Shown: positions 41,993 to 50,624, numbered from the stretch's first letter. The stretch: DNA of 64,000 nucleotides from Lentzea sp. NEAU-D7 (GCF_026242055.1 NZ_JAPJDL010000002.1:496001-560000), one strand, 5' to 3'. The notes: a model not told the origin generated them from the letters alone. Translations and numbers: made by a program.

Positions 41993-42766
41993 GTGGTCGT
42001 CTACGCAGGTCAGGGCGACCCGCGCCGGTCCATCGAACTGCTCTGGCGGGCGTCGGTCGCGGAGAATCGTCCCGGCCCCAAGCCCGGACTGAGCGTGGAC
42101 GCGATCGTCGACGCGGCCGTCGAGGTCGCCGACGAGCAGGGCATCGCGTTCTCGATGCGCGCGGTGGGGGAGCGGCTCGGGCGGACCGCGATGGCGCTCT
42201 ACACCTACGTGCCGGGCAAGAACGAGCTGGTCGACCTCATGTACGACCGCGCGATGGCCGAGCTGCCGGCGTCCTACCCGCTCGACGACGGCTGGCGGGC
42301 CGCGGTCACGCGCTGGGCGCACGACATGTGGGAGTTCTACAGCCGTCACCCGTGGATGCTGCAGGTGTCGCAGGCGCGTCCGGTGCTCGGTCCGCACGAG
42401 TTCGCGGTGATCGAGGCGCTGGCCGCGATCCTGGTGTCCACCGGCCTGCCCGGTCGTGAGCTGCGCGGCATCGCAGGCGCCGTCAACTACTTCGTGCGCG
42501 GCGCGGCGCAGACCGTCGCCGAGGCCCGTGCCGCGGGGGGCGCGACCGGCGAGGGCGACGAGGAGTGGTGGTACGCGCGGTCGGCCGTGCTGCTGGAGAT
42601 CGAGCCCGACCTGGAGAAGAAGTTCCCGATGCTGCACGTGCTGGAGTCCGATCGGGAACCCGTCGACCCGGATCTGCCGTATCTGGAGAACGACGCCGTG
42701 GAGAACTTCCGCAGCGGGTTGAAGGTCCTGCTCGACGGAATCGAGGCCGCTGTAGCGAAACCGTGA
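41993..42766 (+). CDS. TetR/AcrR repressor (TetR_C_1 type)
   Basis: A 257-residue regulator. After a 35-residue N-terminal extension, the HTH covers about 35-80 (VDAIVDAAVEVADEQGIAFSMRAVGERLGRTAMALYTYVPGKNELVDLM), followed by a TetR_C_1-like ligand domain (about 95-250; WRAAVTRWAHDMWEFYSRHPW). GTG start with AAGGAG eight bases ahead. It is divergent from the short uvrA gene, and together they form a drug-inducible self-protection unit: the regulator probably releases the operator when it binds the DNA-damaging compound. Confidence 0.88.
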   Translation: MVVYAGQGDPRRSIELLWRASVAENRPGPKPGLSVDAIVDAAVEVADEQGIAFSMRAVGERLGRTAMALYTYVPGKNELVDLMYDRAMAELPASYPLDDGWRAAVTRWAHDMWEFYSRHPWMLQVSQARPVLGPHEFAVIEALAAILVSTGLPGRELRGIAGAVNYFVRGAAQTVAEARAAGGATGEGDEEWWYARSAVLLEIEPDLEKKFPMLHVLESDREPVDPDLPYLENDAVENFRSGLKVLLDGIEAAVAKP

Positions 42767-42812
42767 CGAAGTCCGGACGTGCAGAGCACACGGGCTCGGT
42801 GGGATCGGCGCC

Positions 42813-43175
42813 ATGGCAATCGTCAGAGTCCTTGTGGCCGTCGCGTGCGCCCTGGTGCTGACGGCGCCGAGCACGGCGGCCACTCCGCCTCCGGACGACG
42901 ACCGCTCCGCGACCACGACGATGACGTACCGAGCCGGAGATCTCGTCGCGGTGGTGCACGCGCCCCGCACCCTCGTCGGTGTGCGGCCGCTGGTGCTCAC
43001 CCACGACGTCTCCGCCCGGGTGCTGGTGCGACGAGGCGCCGTCGTCGTGCTGGTGCACGACCCGTCGTCGCTGGCCCGGCATCGTGAGCTGTGGCGTGAG
43101 CTGAGTGCGGGCACCGGGCCGCTGGAGGAGCGGTTCGGCGGGTTCGCCGGCCACTTCTCTGTGGCAGAACCGTGA
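42813..43175 (+). CDS. Secreted mini-paralogue of the following hydrolase
   Basis: A 120-residue protein with a signal peptide (about 1-23, ending PSTAA). It aligns with the N-terminal half of the next gene's product with gaps: AVVHAPRTLVGVRPLVL is identical over 17 residues, VRRGAVVVLVHD matches ARQGFVVVSVSV, and RHRELWRELSAGTGPLEERFGGFAGH matches RHLELWRDLNQGKGPLRLPGFRGH. The catalytic Ser, Asp and His are absent. Over the 17 identical codons seven bases differ, all at synonymous third positions, which indicates selection on the protein rather than simple decay. Function unknown. Confidence 0.65.
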   Translation: MAIVRVLVAVACALVLTAPSTAATPPPDDDRSATTTMTYRAGDLVAVVHAPRTLVGVRPLVLTHDVSARVLVRRGAVVVLVHDPSSLARHRELWRELSAGTGPLEERFGGFAGHFSVAEP

Positions 43176-43220
43176 CGCCGTCCTCACAGGACGCCCACAA
43201 TTTCCCGATGGGATCACCCC

Positions 43221-44255
43221 ATGGGAATCGGAAGAACCGCGGCCGCCGTCGTGATGGCGGTGGTGCTGGCCGCCCCGGCGGCCACCGCAGCCCCCGGCGG
43301 GTACGGCTCGGGCGTCAGGAAGGTCGAGTACTCGCTCGGTGATCGGGCGTTCCAGGTGCCCGGCTTTCACACCGGACCGGGCGGTCCCGTCGCGGACCTC
43401 GAACTCACCGCGGTCGTGCACGCGCCGCGCACGCTGGTCGGCGTACGGCCGCTGGTGCTGCTCGCACACGGCTACTGGAAACCGTGCGCCGGCGACCAGT
43501 GGGTCTGGCCGTGTCCGTCAGGGGACGCGTTCCCGAGCTACCGCGGGTACGACTACCTCGCCGAGGAACTGGCGCGGCAGGGTTTCGTGGTCGTGTCGGT
43601 GAGCGTGAACGGTGTCAACGCGGGCGAGATGGGCCAGATCGCGGACGTCGCCAGGGCCGCGGTGATGAACAGGCACCTGGAGTTGTGGCGTGATCTCAAC
43701 CAGGGCAAGGGGCCGCTGAGACTGCCGGGGTTCCGCGGGCACGTCGACCTCACCAACGTCGGCACGCTCGGGCACTCGCGCGGTGGCCGTGGCGCGGTCT
43801 ACCAGGCCTCGGACGAGCACGCCGCCGAACTACCGGCCGGCGTGCGGATCAAGGCCGTGCTCCCGCTCGCGCCGGCGGACTACTACGCGCCCGACCCGGA
43901 GGCGCCCGAGAACCTCGACTACCGCATCACGAGGACACCGTTCGCGGTCATGACGGGCAGCTGCGACGGCGCCGTCAGCGGCACCTCTTACATCGAGAAC
44001 GCCAAGGGCCGCAACGTCGTGCCGATCCACGCCGTCACGCCGGAGAACGCCAACCACAACTACTTCAACACCGAATGGTCCTACGACAACGACAGCACCT
44101 GCCCGGCGACCGCGCTGACCCCTGAGCAGCAGCGCCGGGCCGCCACCACCTACATCCCGGCGTTCTTCCGGCAGTACCTCGGCGGCCGGAAGAACCCGAT
44201 CGTCGGCAAGGGCTTTCCGGGTGTCGGCGTCGTGACGCATCAACCGATCGGTTAA
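43221..44255 (+). CDS. Secreted alpha/beta-hydrolase (cutinase/PETase-like fold)
   Basis: A 344-residue extracellular serine hydrolase. The signal peptide ends near APAATA (about 23). Nucleophile elbow GHSRGG (about 183-188), acid in MTGSCDGAV and His in ANHNYFNTE; there are paired cysteines (PCAGDQWVWPCPS, and SCDG with TCPA). A central LVLLAHGYW strand supplies the oxyanion hole. It could act on esters or polymeric substrates. The preceding gene encodes a shortened paralogue without the triad. ATG 43221 follows GGGATCACCCC. A hairpin follows before the PQQ gene. Confidence 0.83.
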   Translation: MGIGRTAAAVVMAVVLAAPAATAAPGGYGSGVRKVEYSLGDRAFQVPGFHTGPGGPVADLELTAVVHAPRTLVGVRPLVLLAHGYWKPCAGDQWVWPCPSGDAFPSYRGYDYLAEELARQGFVVVSVSVNGVNAGEMGQIADVARAAVMNRHLELWRDLNQGKGPLRLPGFRGHVDLTNVGTLGHSRGGRGAVYQASDEHAAELPAGVRIKAVLPLAPADYYAPDPEAPENLDYRITRTPFAVMTGSCDGAVSGTSYIENAKGRNVVPIHAVTPENANHNYFNTEWSYDNDSTCPATALTPEQQRRAATTYIPAFFRQYLGGRKNPIVGKGFPGVGVVTHQPIG

Positions 44256-44287
44256 GCCTCGAAGAGACTTTGGGGGGACGTGGTGCG

Positions 44288-44318
44288 CTTCCGCCACTGC
44301 CAGGCTGGGTGGCGGAAG
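44288..44318 (+). promoter_or_regulatory. Perfect stem-loop directly upstream of the PQQ gene's ribosome site
   Basis: Arms CTTCCGCCAC (44288-44297) and GTGGCGGAAG (44309-44318) with an 11-base loop, then GGGGAAAATTCC and the ATG at 44331. There is no T-run, so it may be a leader element or an operator as well as a weak terminator of the preceding gene. Confidence 0.5.
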
Positions 44319-44330
44319 GGGGAAAATTCC

Positions 44331-45878
44331 ATGCTCAGAACAACTGCGCTGCTCACCGCGGCACTGGTGGTGCTGACCGCGGCACCCGCCACCGCGCACC
44401 CCGGTGGCGACTGGACCGGGTGGGCGAAGGACCTCGACGGCACGCGGCACCAGGCCGCGGAATGGCGTCTCAACGCGGGCAACGCCGGCAAGCTCAAGCT
44501 GGAGTGGGCGTTCGCCTACCCCAAGGGCGCCTACAACGGCGTCCGCAGCCAGCCCGCCGTCGTGGGGGACACGATCTACTTCGGTGGTCCCGACGGGAAG
44601 TTCTACGCCCGTGACGCGCGCTCCGGCCGGTCCCGCTGGGAGTTCACGCTCCCGCAGGCCGAGCGGTACGCGTTCAACTCCGACGGCCCGACGGTGGCCG
44701 ACGGCAAGGTGTTCTTCGGCGACAGCGCGAGCAGGTTCTTCGCGCTCGACCAGCGCACCGGCCGCCTGAGGTGGCAGGTGCAGCTCGACACCGGCATCGC
44801 GTCGATGACCACCAGCTCGCCGATCGTCCACAACGGACTGGTGTACGTCGGTACCTCCAGCGGCGAGAACGTCCTGCCGAACACGCACGCGTGCTGCACG
44901 TTCCGGGGTCACATCGACGCCTTCGACATCGACACCGGCGCGCTGGTCTGGCGCCACTACACGGTGCCGGAGCCGGTCGAGGTCGGCACCTGGCCCAACG
45001 GCGCCAAGCGGTTCGAGCCGTCCGGCGTCGGCGTGTGGAGCTCGCCGGTGATCGACCGCCGGACCGGCACGCTCTACGTCGGCACGGGCCAGAACTACAC
45101 GGGCAAGGGCGGTGAGTTCGACTCGCTGCTGGCGCTCGACGCCCGCACCGGCGCGGTGAGGTGGACCAACCAGGTCACCGACGCCGACACGTGGCGCGAC
45201 GCGTGCAACCAGCCCGACGCCGAGGGCTACTGCCCCGGGCTCAAGGACGGCACCAACCTCGACCACGACATCGGGGCCACGCCGAACCTCTTCACCGTCA
45301 ACGGCCGCCGGCTCGTCGGCGTCGGCCAGAAGTCCGGTGTGTACCACGTGTTCGACGCCGCGACGGGGCAGGTCGTGTGGCGTCGTCAGCTCGGCGTGCC
45401 GCTGCCCAGCGGTGGCATCTCGGGCATCCAGTGGGGGTCGAGCTACGACGGCAAGCGGCTCTACATCGCGACCTACTACGCCGATCCCGGCAAGCTGTTC
45501 GCGGTGGATCCCGCCACCGGCACCGTGCTGTGGGAGACGGCGGCACCCGCCGACGGCTGCTCCACGGGCGGCGCGGCGGGCCAGCCCGGCTGCTACCAGG
45601 CGCATGGCGTACCGGTGTCCAGCTCACCCGGCGTGGTGTGGCTGGGCGCGCTCGACGGCAAGTTCCGCGCGTACGACTCCAGGACCGGCCAGATCATCTT
45701 CTCCCACGACACCATCCAGGACGTCCGCGGTGTCAACGGGCTGACCGGTCGCGGCGGCACGCTGGCCGGGCCCGGTGCGGGCGCGGTGGTGTCGGACGGC
45801 ATGGTCTACGTGCAGTCCGGTTACTCGTCGGGCTACGTGAACCCGCACGGCCACGTGCTACTGGCCTTCGGCCTGTAG
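44331..45878 (+). CDS. Secreted PQQ-type beta-propeller protein (polyvinyl-alcohol-dehydrogenase-like)
   Basis: A 515-residue exported quinoprotein-like propeller. The signal peptide ends near APATAHP (about 22). Repeated blades carry A-x-D-x-x-T/S-G-x-x-x-W motifs (YARDARSGRSRWEF, FALDQRTGRLRWQV, LALDARTGAVRWTN, FAVDPATGTVLWET). A vicinal cysteine pair occurs in HACCTFRG, as in PQQ alcohol dehydrogenases. No cytochrome c motif (CxxCH) is present, so electron transfer would need a partner. Substrate unknown. ATG 44331 with GGGGGAAAA ahead. The 3' end overlaps the convergent regulator by 21 bases. Confidence 0.82.
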   Translation: MLRTTALLTAALVVLTAAPATAHPGGDWTGWAKDLDGTRHQAAEWRLNAGNAGKLKLEWAFAYPKGAYNGVRSQPAVVGDTIYFGGPDGKFYARDARSGRSRWEFTLPQAERYAFNSDGPTVADGKVFFGDSASRFFALDQRTGRLRWQVQLDTGIASMTTSSPIVHNGLVYVGTSSGENVLPNTHACCTFRGHIDAFDIDTGALVWRHYTVPEPVEVGTWPNGAKRFEPSGVGVWSSPVIDRRTGTLYVGTGQNYTGKGGEFDSLLALDARTGAVRWTNQVTDADTWRDACNQPDAEGYCPGLKDGTNLDHDIGATPNLFTVNGRRLVGVGQKSGVYHVFDAATGQVVWRRQLGVPLPSGGISGIQWGSSYDGKRLYIATYYADPGKLFAVDPATGTVLWETAAPADGCSTGGAAGQPGCYQAHGVPVSSSPGVVWLGALDGKFRAYDSRTGQIIFSHDTIQDVRGVNGLTGRGGTLAGPGAGAVVSDGMVYVQSGYSSGYVNPHGHVLLAFGL

Positions 45879-48437
45879 CTTCGCGCGCACCCCGTCGGTG
45901 GGCAGGCCCGCCTGAGTGCGCAGCTCGACGGCTTTCTGCCAGGCCTGCCGGGCCAGTTCGGCGGCACCCGCCGCAGCGTGGGTGTCGCCGAGCTGTTCGT
46001 ACGCGCCGGCTCCGAGCGGGAGGTCGCCGCCGAGCCGGAACATCTCCGACGAGCGGGTGAACGCCTCGGCGGCCTTCGCGTGATCACCCAGCCCCAGGTG
46101 GGCGGTGCCGAGGTTGTCCCACGCCTCGGCCTGGCCGATCAGGTGGTCCATCTCCCGCCACCTCCGCATCGCGCGTTCGGCGTGCTCGACGGCCCGCGTG
46201 TACTCGCCGAGCTTGTTGTGGCCCCACGCGAGGCCGGTCAGCGCGTTGGCCTGGCCGTAGGAGTCGCCGCACTCCTCGAACAACGCGAGCCCGCGCCGCG
46301 TGTGCTCCATCGCCTCGCCGATCCGGTCGTCCGGGCACAGCATCGCGATGTTCAGCAGCACCCCTGCCTGGCCCGCCGGATTGCCCTCGTAGACGTCGAA
46401 CGCCCGGTGCAGCGCGGCGGTGGCCTCGTCGGGACGGCGCATGCGGCTCAGGCTGCGGCCGAGGTTGATCAGCGTGCGGCCCAGGCCGTCGGGGTCGTCG
46501 AGCTGTTCGACGGCGGCGACCGCGAGTTGCTGCGACGTCAGGAGATCGCGGTAACGCGCCTGGCGGTCGAGGGCGTCGGCGAGGGACCAGCCCATGAGCC
46601 ACGTCTGCGCGGGCGTGCCGTGGCGCATCGCCGCCATCAACGTCGGGTGCTCGGCCATCAGCCACGCCAGCGCTTCCTCGTGCGTGCCGAAGCGCAGGAC
46701 CACGACACCGGGAGCCGGTGGGTGGGTGGCCGGTCGGTGGCGGCTGGGCGTGTACACGACACCGGCCTCGACGCCCGTCAGCGCGAGGTGGTCGAGCAGC
46801 CGGTTCAGGGCCTCGTCGCGTTCGTCCTCGAGCGCCAGCTCGGCCGCGTAGTCGCGCAGCAGGTCGTGGCAGGTGAAGCGGCCCGGCTCCGGCTGGTCGA
46901 TCAGGTTCGCCGTCGCGAGTTCGGCGAGCAGCGCCCCGGTCTCCCGCACGTCCAGCGCCGCCAGTGACGCGGCCCCGGCGAGGCTGATGTCCGAGCCCGG
47001 CATCAACCCCAGCAACCGGAACAGCCGCAGCGCCGCGGGACTCAACGCCTTGCAGGAGTGGGAGAACACCGAGCGCAGGTCGGCCGTGACGTCATCGTCG
47101 TCGGCGAACGCGTCGAGATCCGCCAGTTCGTCCGCGAGCGCCGCCAGCGGGAACTCCGGCTGCGTCGCCGCCCGTGCACCGGCCACCGCGAGCGCGAGCG
47201 GCAGGCGGGCGCAGCGGCGGACCACGGTGTCGACCGCGTCCGGCTCGGCCCGCGCGCGGTCGTGCCCGATCCGGGCGGCCAGCAGCTCGCGGGCGTCCTC
47301 CGGCGGCAGCAGCCCCAGCGGCAACGCCTTGGCGTGGGGCGGTTTGAGCGACGTGCGGCTCGTGATCACCACGTGCGCGTTCGGCGTGCGCGGCAGCAAG
47401 GGCTCGACCTGCTCGGCGTCCGTCGCGTTGTCCAGCAGCACGAGCACCCGCTTGTCCGCGAGCGCGTCCCGCAGCAGGGCCGACTGCCCCGCGAGGTCGT
47501 GCGGCACCTGCGCGCGCGGCACGTCGAGCGCGGAGAGGAACCGCAGCAGCGCGTCACCGGGGCTGACCGCCGCGCCGCTCGGGCCGAAGCCGTGCAGGTT
47601 CACGTAGAGCTGGCCGTCGGGGAACCGGTCGATGGCCCGGTGCGCCCAGTGCACGGCGAGCGAGGTCTTGCCGACCCCGCCGGTGCCGGTGATCACCACG
47701 ACGCCGTTCGGCGCGTCGTCGAGCTCGGCGAGCTCCAGCGCCCGGCCGGTGAACGGCTTGGGCGCGGCCGGCAGCTGGCGCGGTGCCGAGGCGGCCCGCA
47801 GCCGACGGTGCACGGTCGCGAGGTGGCGTGACGGTTCGGCACCCAGCTCATCGGCGAGCCGGGCGCGCACGACCTCGAAGTGCCGCAACGCTTCCGCGGC
47901 GCGTCCGCTGCCGTGCAACGCCTCGATCAGCTGGGCGGCGATCCGCTCGTCCAGCGGCCGGCCGGCGGCCAAGGCGTGCAGTTCGGGCACCAGCTCCGCG
48001 TGCTCACCCCGGGCCAGCCGATCGTCGACGTGGTCGAGCCGGGCCGCGAGCAGCTCGTCCGCGAAGCCCGCGCGCAGCTGCCTGGCCCACGGTGTGTCCA
48101 GTGTGGACAACGGCTCGGCCGTGGCGAGCGCCAGCGCGTCGGCCGTCCTCCCCGCGCGCACCAGGTGCCGGAACAGGTGCAGGTCGATCTCCAGCGGGTC
48201 CACGCGCAGCACGTAGCCGCCGCGGTCGCGTTCGATCAGACCCGGCAACGTCTGCCGCAGCCTCGTCAGCCAGGTCTGCACCATCGCACGGGCTCGCGGC
48301 GGGGGAGCGTCGCCCAGGACCCGTTCGACCAGCTCTTCGGCGGTCACGACCTGACCCGCGTCGGCGAGCAGCACGCCGAGCAGGGCGCCGAGGCGCGTCG
48401 GACCGAACTCGGTCGCGCCGAAGACCGTGTACCGCAC
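45858..48437 (-). CDS. AfsR/SARP-type regulator: OmpR-like HTH, BTAD, NB-ARC and TPRs
   Basis: An 859-residue STAND regulator. Residues 1-80 form an OmpR-like winged helix (YTVFGATEFGPTRLGALLGVLL), and 90-230 a bacterial transcriptional activation domain. An NB-ARC ATPase follows, with Walker A GTGGVGKTSL (about 254) and Walker B VLVLLDNATD. The C-terminal third is made of TPR repeats (GLAWGHNKLGEYTRAVEHAE, NLGTAHLGLGDHAKAAEAF). GTG 48437 is chosen: it gives the usual SARP opening, and TACGGT (48445-48450, minus strand) lies seven bases upstream. A 14-bp palindrome overlaps this promoter. Target genes unknown. Confidence 0.85.
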   Translation of the reverse strand: MRYTVFGATEFGPTRLGALLGVLLADAGQVVTAEELVERVLGDAPPPRARAMVQTWLTRLRQTLPGLIERDRGGYVLRVDPLEIDLHLFRHLVRAGRTADALALATAEPLSTLDTPWARQLRAGFADELLAARLDHVDDRLARGEHAELVPELHALAAGRPLDERIAAQLIEALHGSGRAAEALRHFEVVRARLADELGAEPSRHLATVHRRLRAASAPRQLPAAPKPFTGRALELAELDDAPNGVVVITGTGGVGKTSLAVHWAHRAIDRFPDGQLYVNLHGFGPSGAAVSPGDALLRFLSALDVPRAQVPHDLAGQSALLRDALADKRVLVLLDNATDAEQVEPLLPRTPNAHVVITSRTSLKPPHAKALPLGLLPPEDARELLAARIGHDRARAEPDAVDTVVRRCARLPLALAVAGARAATQPEFPLAALADELADLDAFADDDDVTADLRSVFSHSCKALSPAALRLFRLLGLMPGSDISLAGAASLAALDVRETGALLAELATANLIDQPEPGRFTCHDLLRDYAAELALEDERDEALNRLLDHLALTGVEAGVVYTPSRHRPATHPPAPGVVVLRFGTHEEALAWLMAEHPTLMAAMRHGTPAQTWLMGWSLADALDRQARYRDLLTSQQLAVAAVEQLDDPDGLGRTLINLGRSLSRMRRPDEATAALHRAFDVYEGNPAGQAGVLLNIAMLCPDDRIGEAMEHTRRGLALFEECGDSYGQANALTGLAWGHNKLGEYTRAVEHAERAMRRWREMDHLIGQAEAWDNLGTAHLGLGDHAKAAEAFTRSSEMFRLGGDLPLGAGAYEQLGDTHAAAGAAELARQAWQKAVELRTQAGLPTDGVRAKLQAEGQ

Positions 48438-48449
48438 GGTGATCACCGT
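48436..48449. promoter_or_regulatory. 14-bp palindrome over the AfsR-like gene's promoter and start
   Basis: ACGGTGATCACCGT is a perfect palindrome covering the start codon region and most of the -10-like TACGGT. It is a possible autoregulatory operator, although part of it is coding. Confidence 0.4.
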
Positions 48450-48495
48450 AGTGGCTCCGGCTCCGCGTGCACCTCGGCCGAGCGTCACGTCGTCC

Positions 48496-49572
48496 TCACA
48501 CGAGGAACGACTCCCGCAGCTCCCGGACCATCAGCTCCGGCACCTCCAGCGCCGCGAAGTGGCCTCCCCGCGCCATCTCCGTCCAGCGCACGATGGTGTG
48601 GTTGCGTTCGGCCATCCGCCGGATCGGCACCCCGACGTCGTGCGGGAACACCACGACCGAGGTCGGTGTCGCGGACATCGGCTCCAGCTCGCCCCACGTC
48701 TCGTCCCCCTCCTGGTAGTACCGCGCCGACGAGCCCGCGGTCCGGGTGAACCAGAAGATCGACGCGGTCGTCAGCACCGCGTCGAGGGGTACCCCGATCT
48801 CCGGGTCGCTCCACGTGTGGAACGCCCACTCGATCCACTCGAGCTGGGCCACCGGAGAGTCGGTGAGCGCGTGGGCGACCGACTGCGGCCGCGTGCTCTG
48901 CATCGACACGTACCCGAACTGCTCGAACTCGTACCGGAAGGCCTTCTCCGCGGACCGGCGCTCGGCGTCGACGCTCATGTCCGCGGTCTCCTGGGTGACA
49001 CCGGCGGAGAAGATCTGGTTGACGTGGACGGCCTTCACCTCGTCGCACATCCCGAGCTGACGGGTGAGCATGGCGCCGAAGTCGTAGCCGTGCGCGAGGT
49101 AGCGGTCGTAGCCCAGGCGTCGCATCAGCTCGGCGAACACGCCGGCCACGCGGGGGATGGTCCAGCCGAGCTCCGTCGTGGGGCCCGGGAAACCGAAGCC
49201 CGGCACGGACGGGATCACCAGGTGGAAGTCGCGGCTCAGCGGTTCGATCATCTGCTCGAACGCGAAGCACGTGGTCGGCCAGCCGTGGGTGAGCAGCAGC
49301 GGTTCGGCGTTCGCTTTGGTGCTCTGCACGTGCAGGAAGTGCAGCGGGGTGCCGTCGATCTCGGTGAGGAACTGCGGGATCTTGTTGAGCCGCCGTTCCC
49401 GCTCGCGCCAGTCGAAGTCGCGCCAGTGGGCCACGAGCTCCTTGAGGCGGTCCTGGGGTGTGCCCTGCGCCCAGCTCGCGCCCGCCGGTTCGCTGGGCCA
49501 GCGGGTCTGGTCGAGGCGGCGGTGCAGGTCGTCGATCTCGGACTGGGGGATGGCGATCTCGAACGGCTTCAT
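48496..49572 (-). CDS. Epoxide hydrolase (EHN-domain alpha/beta hydrolase)
   Basis: A 358-residue epoxide hydrolase of the microsomal/juvenile-hormone type. The N-terminal EHN domain (about 1-105; FEIAIPQSEIDDLHRRLDQTRWP) is followed by an alpha/beta core with the HGWP oxyanion motif, the nucleophile Asp in AHGYDFGAM (about 166), a cap domain, and the catalytic His in MARGGHFAALE. ATG 49572 with TAGCGT seven bases upstream (49580-49585, minus strand), so leaderless. Divergent from a YafY-type regulator with a shared operator, which probably controls it. Confidence 0.87.
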   Translation of the reverse strand: MKPFEIAIPQSEIDDLHRRLDQTRWPSEPAGASWAQGTPQDRLKELVAHWRDFDWRERERRLNKIPQFLTEIDGTPLHFLHVQSTKANAEPLLLTHGWPTTCFAFEQMIEPLSRDFHLVIPSVPGFGFPGPTTELGWTIPRVAGVFAELMRRLGYDRYLAHGYDFGAMLTRQLGMCDEVKAVHVNQIFSAGVTQETADMSVDAERRSAEKAFRYEFEQFGYVSMQSTRPQSVAHALTDSPVAQLEWIEWAFHTWSDPEIGVPLDAVLTTASIFWFTRTAGSSARYYQEGDETWGELEPMSATPTSVVVFPHDVGVPIRRMAERNHTIVRWTEMARGGHFAALEVPELMVRELRESFLV

Positions 49573-49592
49573 GCAGGCGACGCTATGGCCAC

Positions 49593-49615
49593 TGTAGGAC
49601 AGTTATGGTCCTACA
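49593..49615. promoter_or_regulatory. Shared operator of epoxide hydrolase and YafY regulator
   Basis: Perfect 8-bp arms TGTAGGAC (49593-49600) and GTCCTACA (49608-49615) around AGTTATG; flanks GGCCA and TGGCC extend the symmetry with one mismatch. The right arm abuts the regulator ATG and includes part of its TATGGT -10; the left arm falls near the hydrolase -35. Confidence 0.7.
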
Positions 49616-50554
49616 ATGGCCTCTGCTCGGTTGTTGAAGTTGCTCGGTCTGCTGCAGTCGCGCCGCGAGTGGTCCGGTGCGGAGCTCGCGGACAGGCTGG
49701 GCGTCACCACGCGCACGGTCCGGCGTGACGTCGACCGGCTTCGTTCGCTGGACTACCCGGTGCACGCGTCGATGGGCACGTCCGGCGGTGGCTACCGGCT
49801 CGGGCCGGGTGCGCGGCTGCCGCCGTTGCTGCTGGACGACGACGAGGCCGTGGCCGTGGCGGTGGGGCTGCGGACCGCGAGCGGCATCGAGAACATCGGT
49901 GAGACGGCCGTGCGCGCGTTGCTGAAGGTCGAGCAGGTGCTGCCCTCCTCGCTGCGCCACCGCGTCGCGGCGCTGGAGATCGCGACGGTGCCGCACACCT
50001 CGGCGCCTCCCGCGGTCGACGCCGGGCTGCTGACGCTGGTCGGGACGGCCTGCCGCGACCGGCAGCGGATCCGGTTCTCCTACGTCGGGCACTCCGGGGA
50101 GGAGTCCCGGCGCGAGGCCGAGCCGCACCGGCTCGTGACGTGGGGCCGTCGCTGGTACCTGGTGGCCTGGGACGTGCTGCGGGAGGACTGGCGGACATTT
50201 CGACTCGATCGGATGAGCGTGAGCACCCCGTTCGGGGCCCGCTTCACGCCCCGTGAGATCCCAGGCGGTGACGCGGGAGCGTTCGTGGCGGCGCGCGTGG
50301 CCGATCGGTGGCCGGTGCAGGGCGTCGTGCGACTGAGCGTGCCCGCGTCCCAGGCCGTGGACTGGCAGAGCTACGGCGAGGTTTCGGCTGTGGACGAAAC
50401 CTCGTGCCACGTGCGGGTCGGAGGCGAGACGATGGACGACGTGGTGTTCATGCTCGCGAGCATCACCGTCGAGTTCGAGGTCGTCTCCCCGCCGGAGCTC
50501 TCCGCCGCGTTGCTCCGAGCAGCGGACCGGTTCCGCCGGGCGGCGAAGTTCTAG
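49616..50554 (+). CDS. YafY-type HTH-WYL transcriptional regulator
   Basis: A 312-residue regulator with an N-terminal HTH_11 winged helix (about 2-60; RLLKLLGLLQSRREWSGAELADRLGVTTRTVRRDVDRLRSL), a WYL domain (about 140-205; with GRRWYLVAWDVLREDWRTFRLDRM) and a WCX C-terminus. ATG 49616 lies six bases after TATGGT, so the mRNA is probably leaderless. An inverted repeat overlapping its promoter and that of the divergent epoxide hydrolase indicates autoregulation and control of the neighbour. Ligand unknown. Confidence 0.88.
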   Translation: MASARLLKLLGLLQSRREWSGAELADRLGVTTRTVRRDVDRLRSLDYPVHASMGTSGGGYRLGPGARLPPLLLDDDEAVAVAVGLRTASGIENIGETAVRALLKVEQVLPSSLRHRVAALEIATVPHTSAPPAVDAGLLTLVGTACRDRQRIRFSYVGHSGEESRREAEPHRLVTWGRRWYLVAWDVLREDWRTFRLDRMSVSTPFGARFTPREIPGGDAGAFVAARVADRWPVQGVVRLSVPASQAVDWQSYGEVSAVDETSCHVRVGGETMDDVVFMLASITVEFEVVSPPELSAALLRAADRFRRAAKF

Positions 50555-50624
50555 AGGATTTCTCAGGGTCCTGACAGCAGACTCCCAGGCCGGCAGGGCT
50601 TAGTGGAGGTCAGGGAGGTCCGCC

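Noticed and set aside
36602..48437. Secondary-metabolite cluster (O-methyltransferase, short UvrA, AfsR-like regulator, alditol oxidase)
   Set aside because: No PKS, NRPS, terpene, RiPP or other core gene is present; the genes are in separate transcription units.
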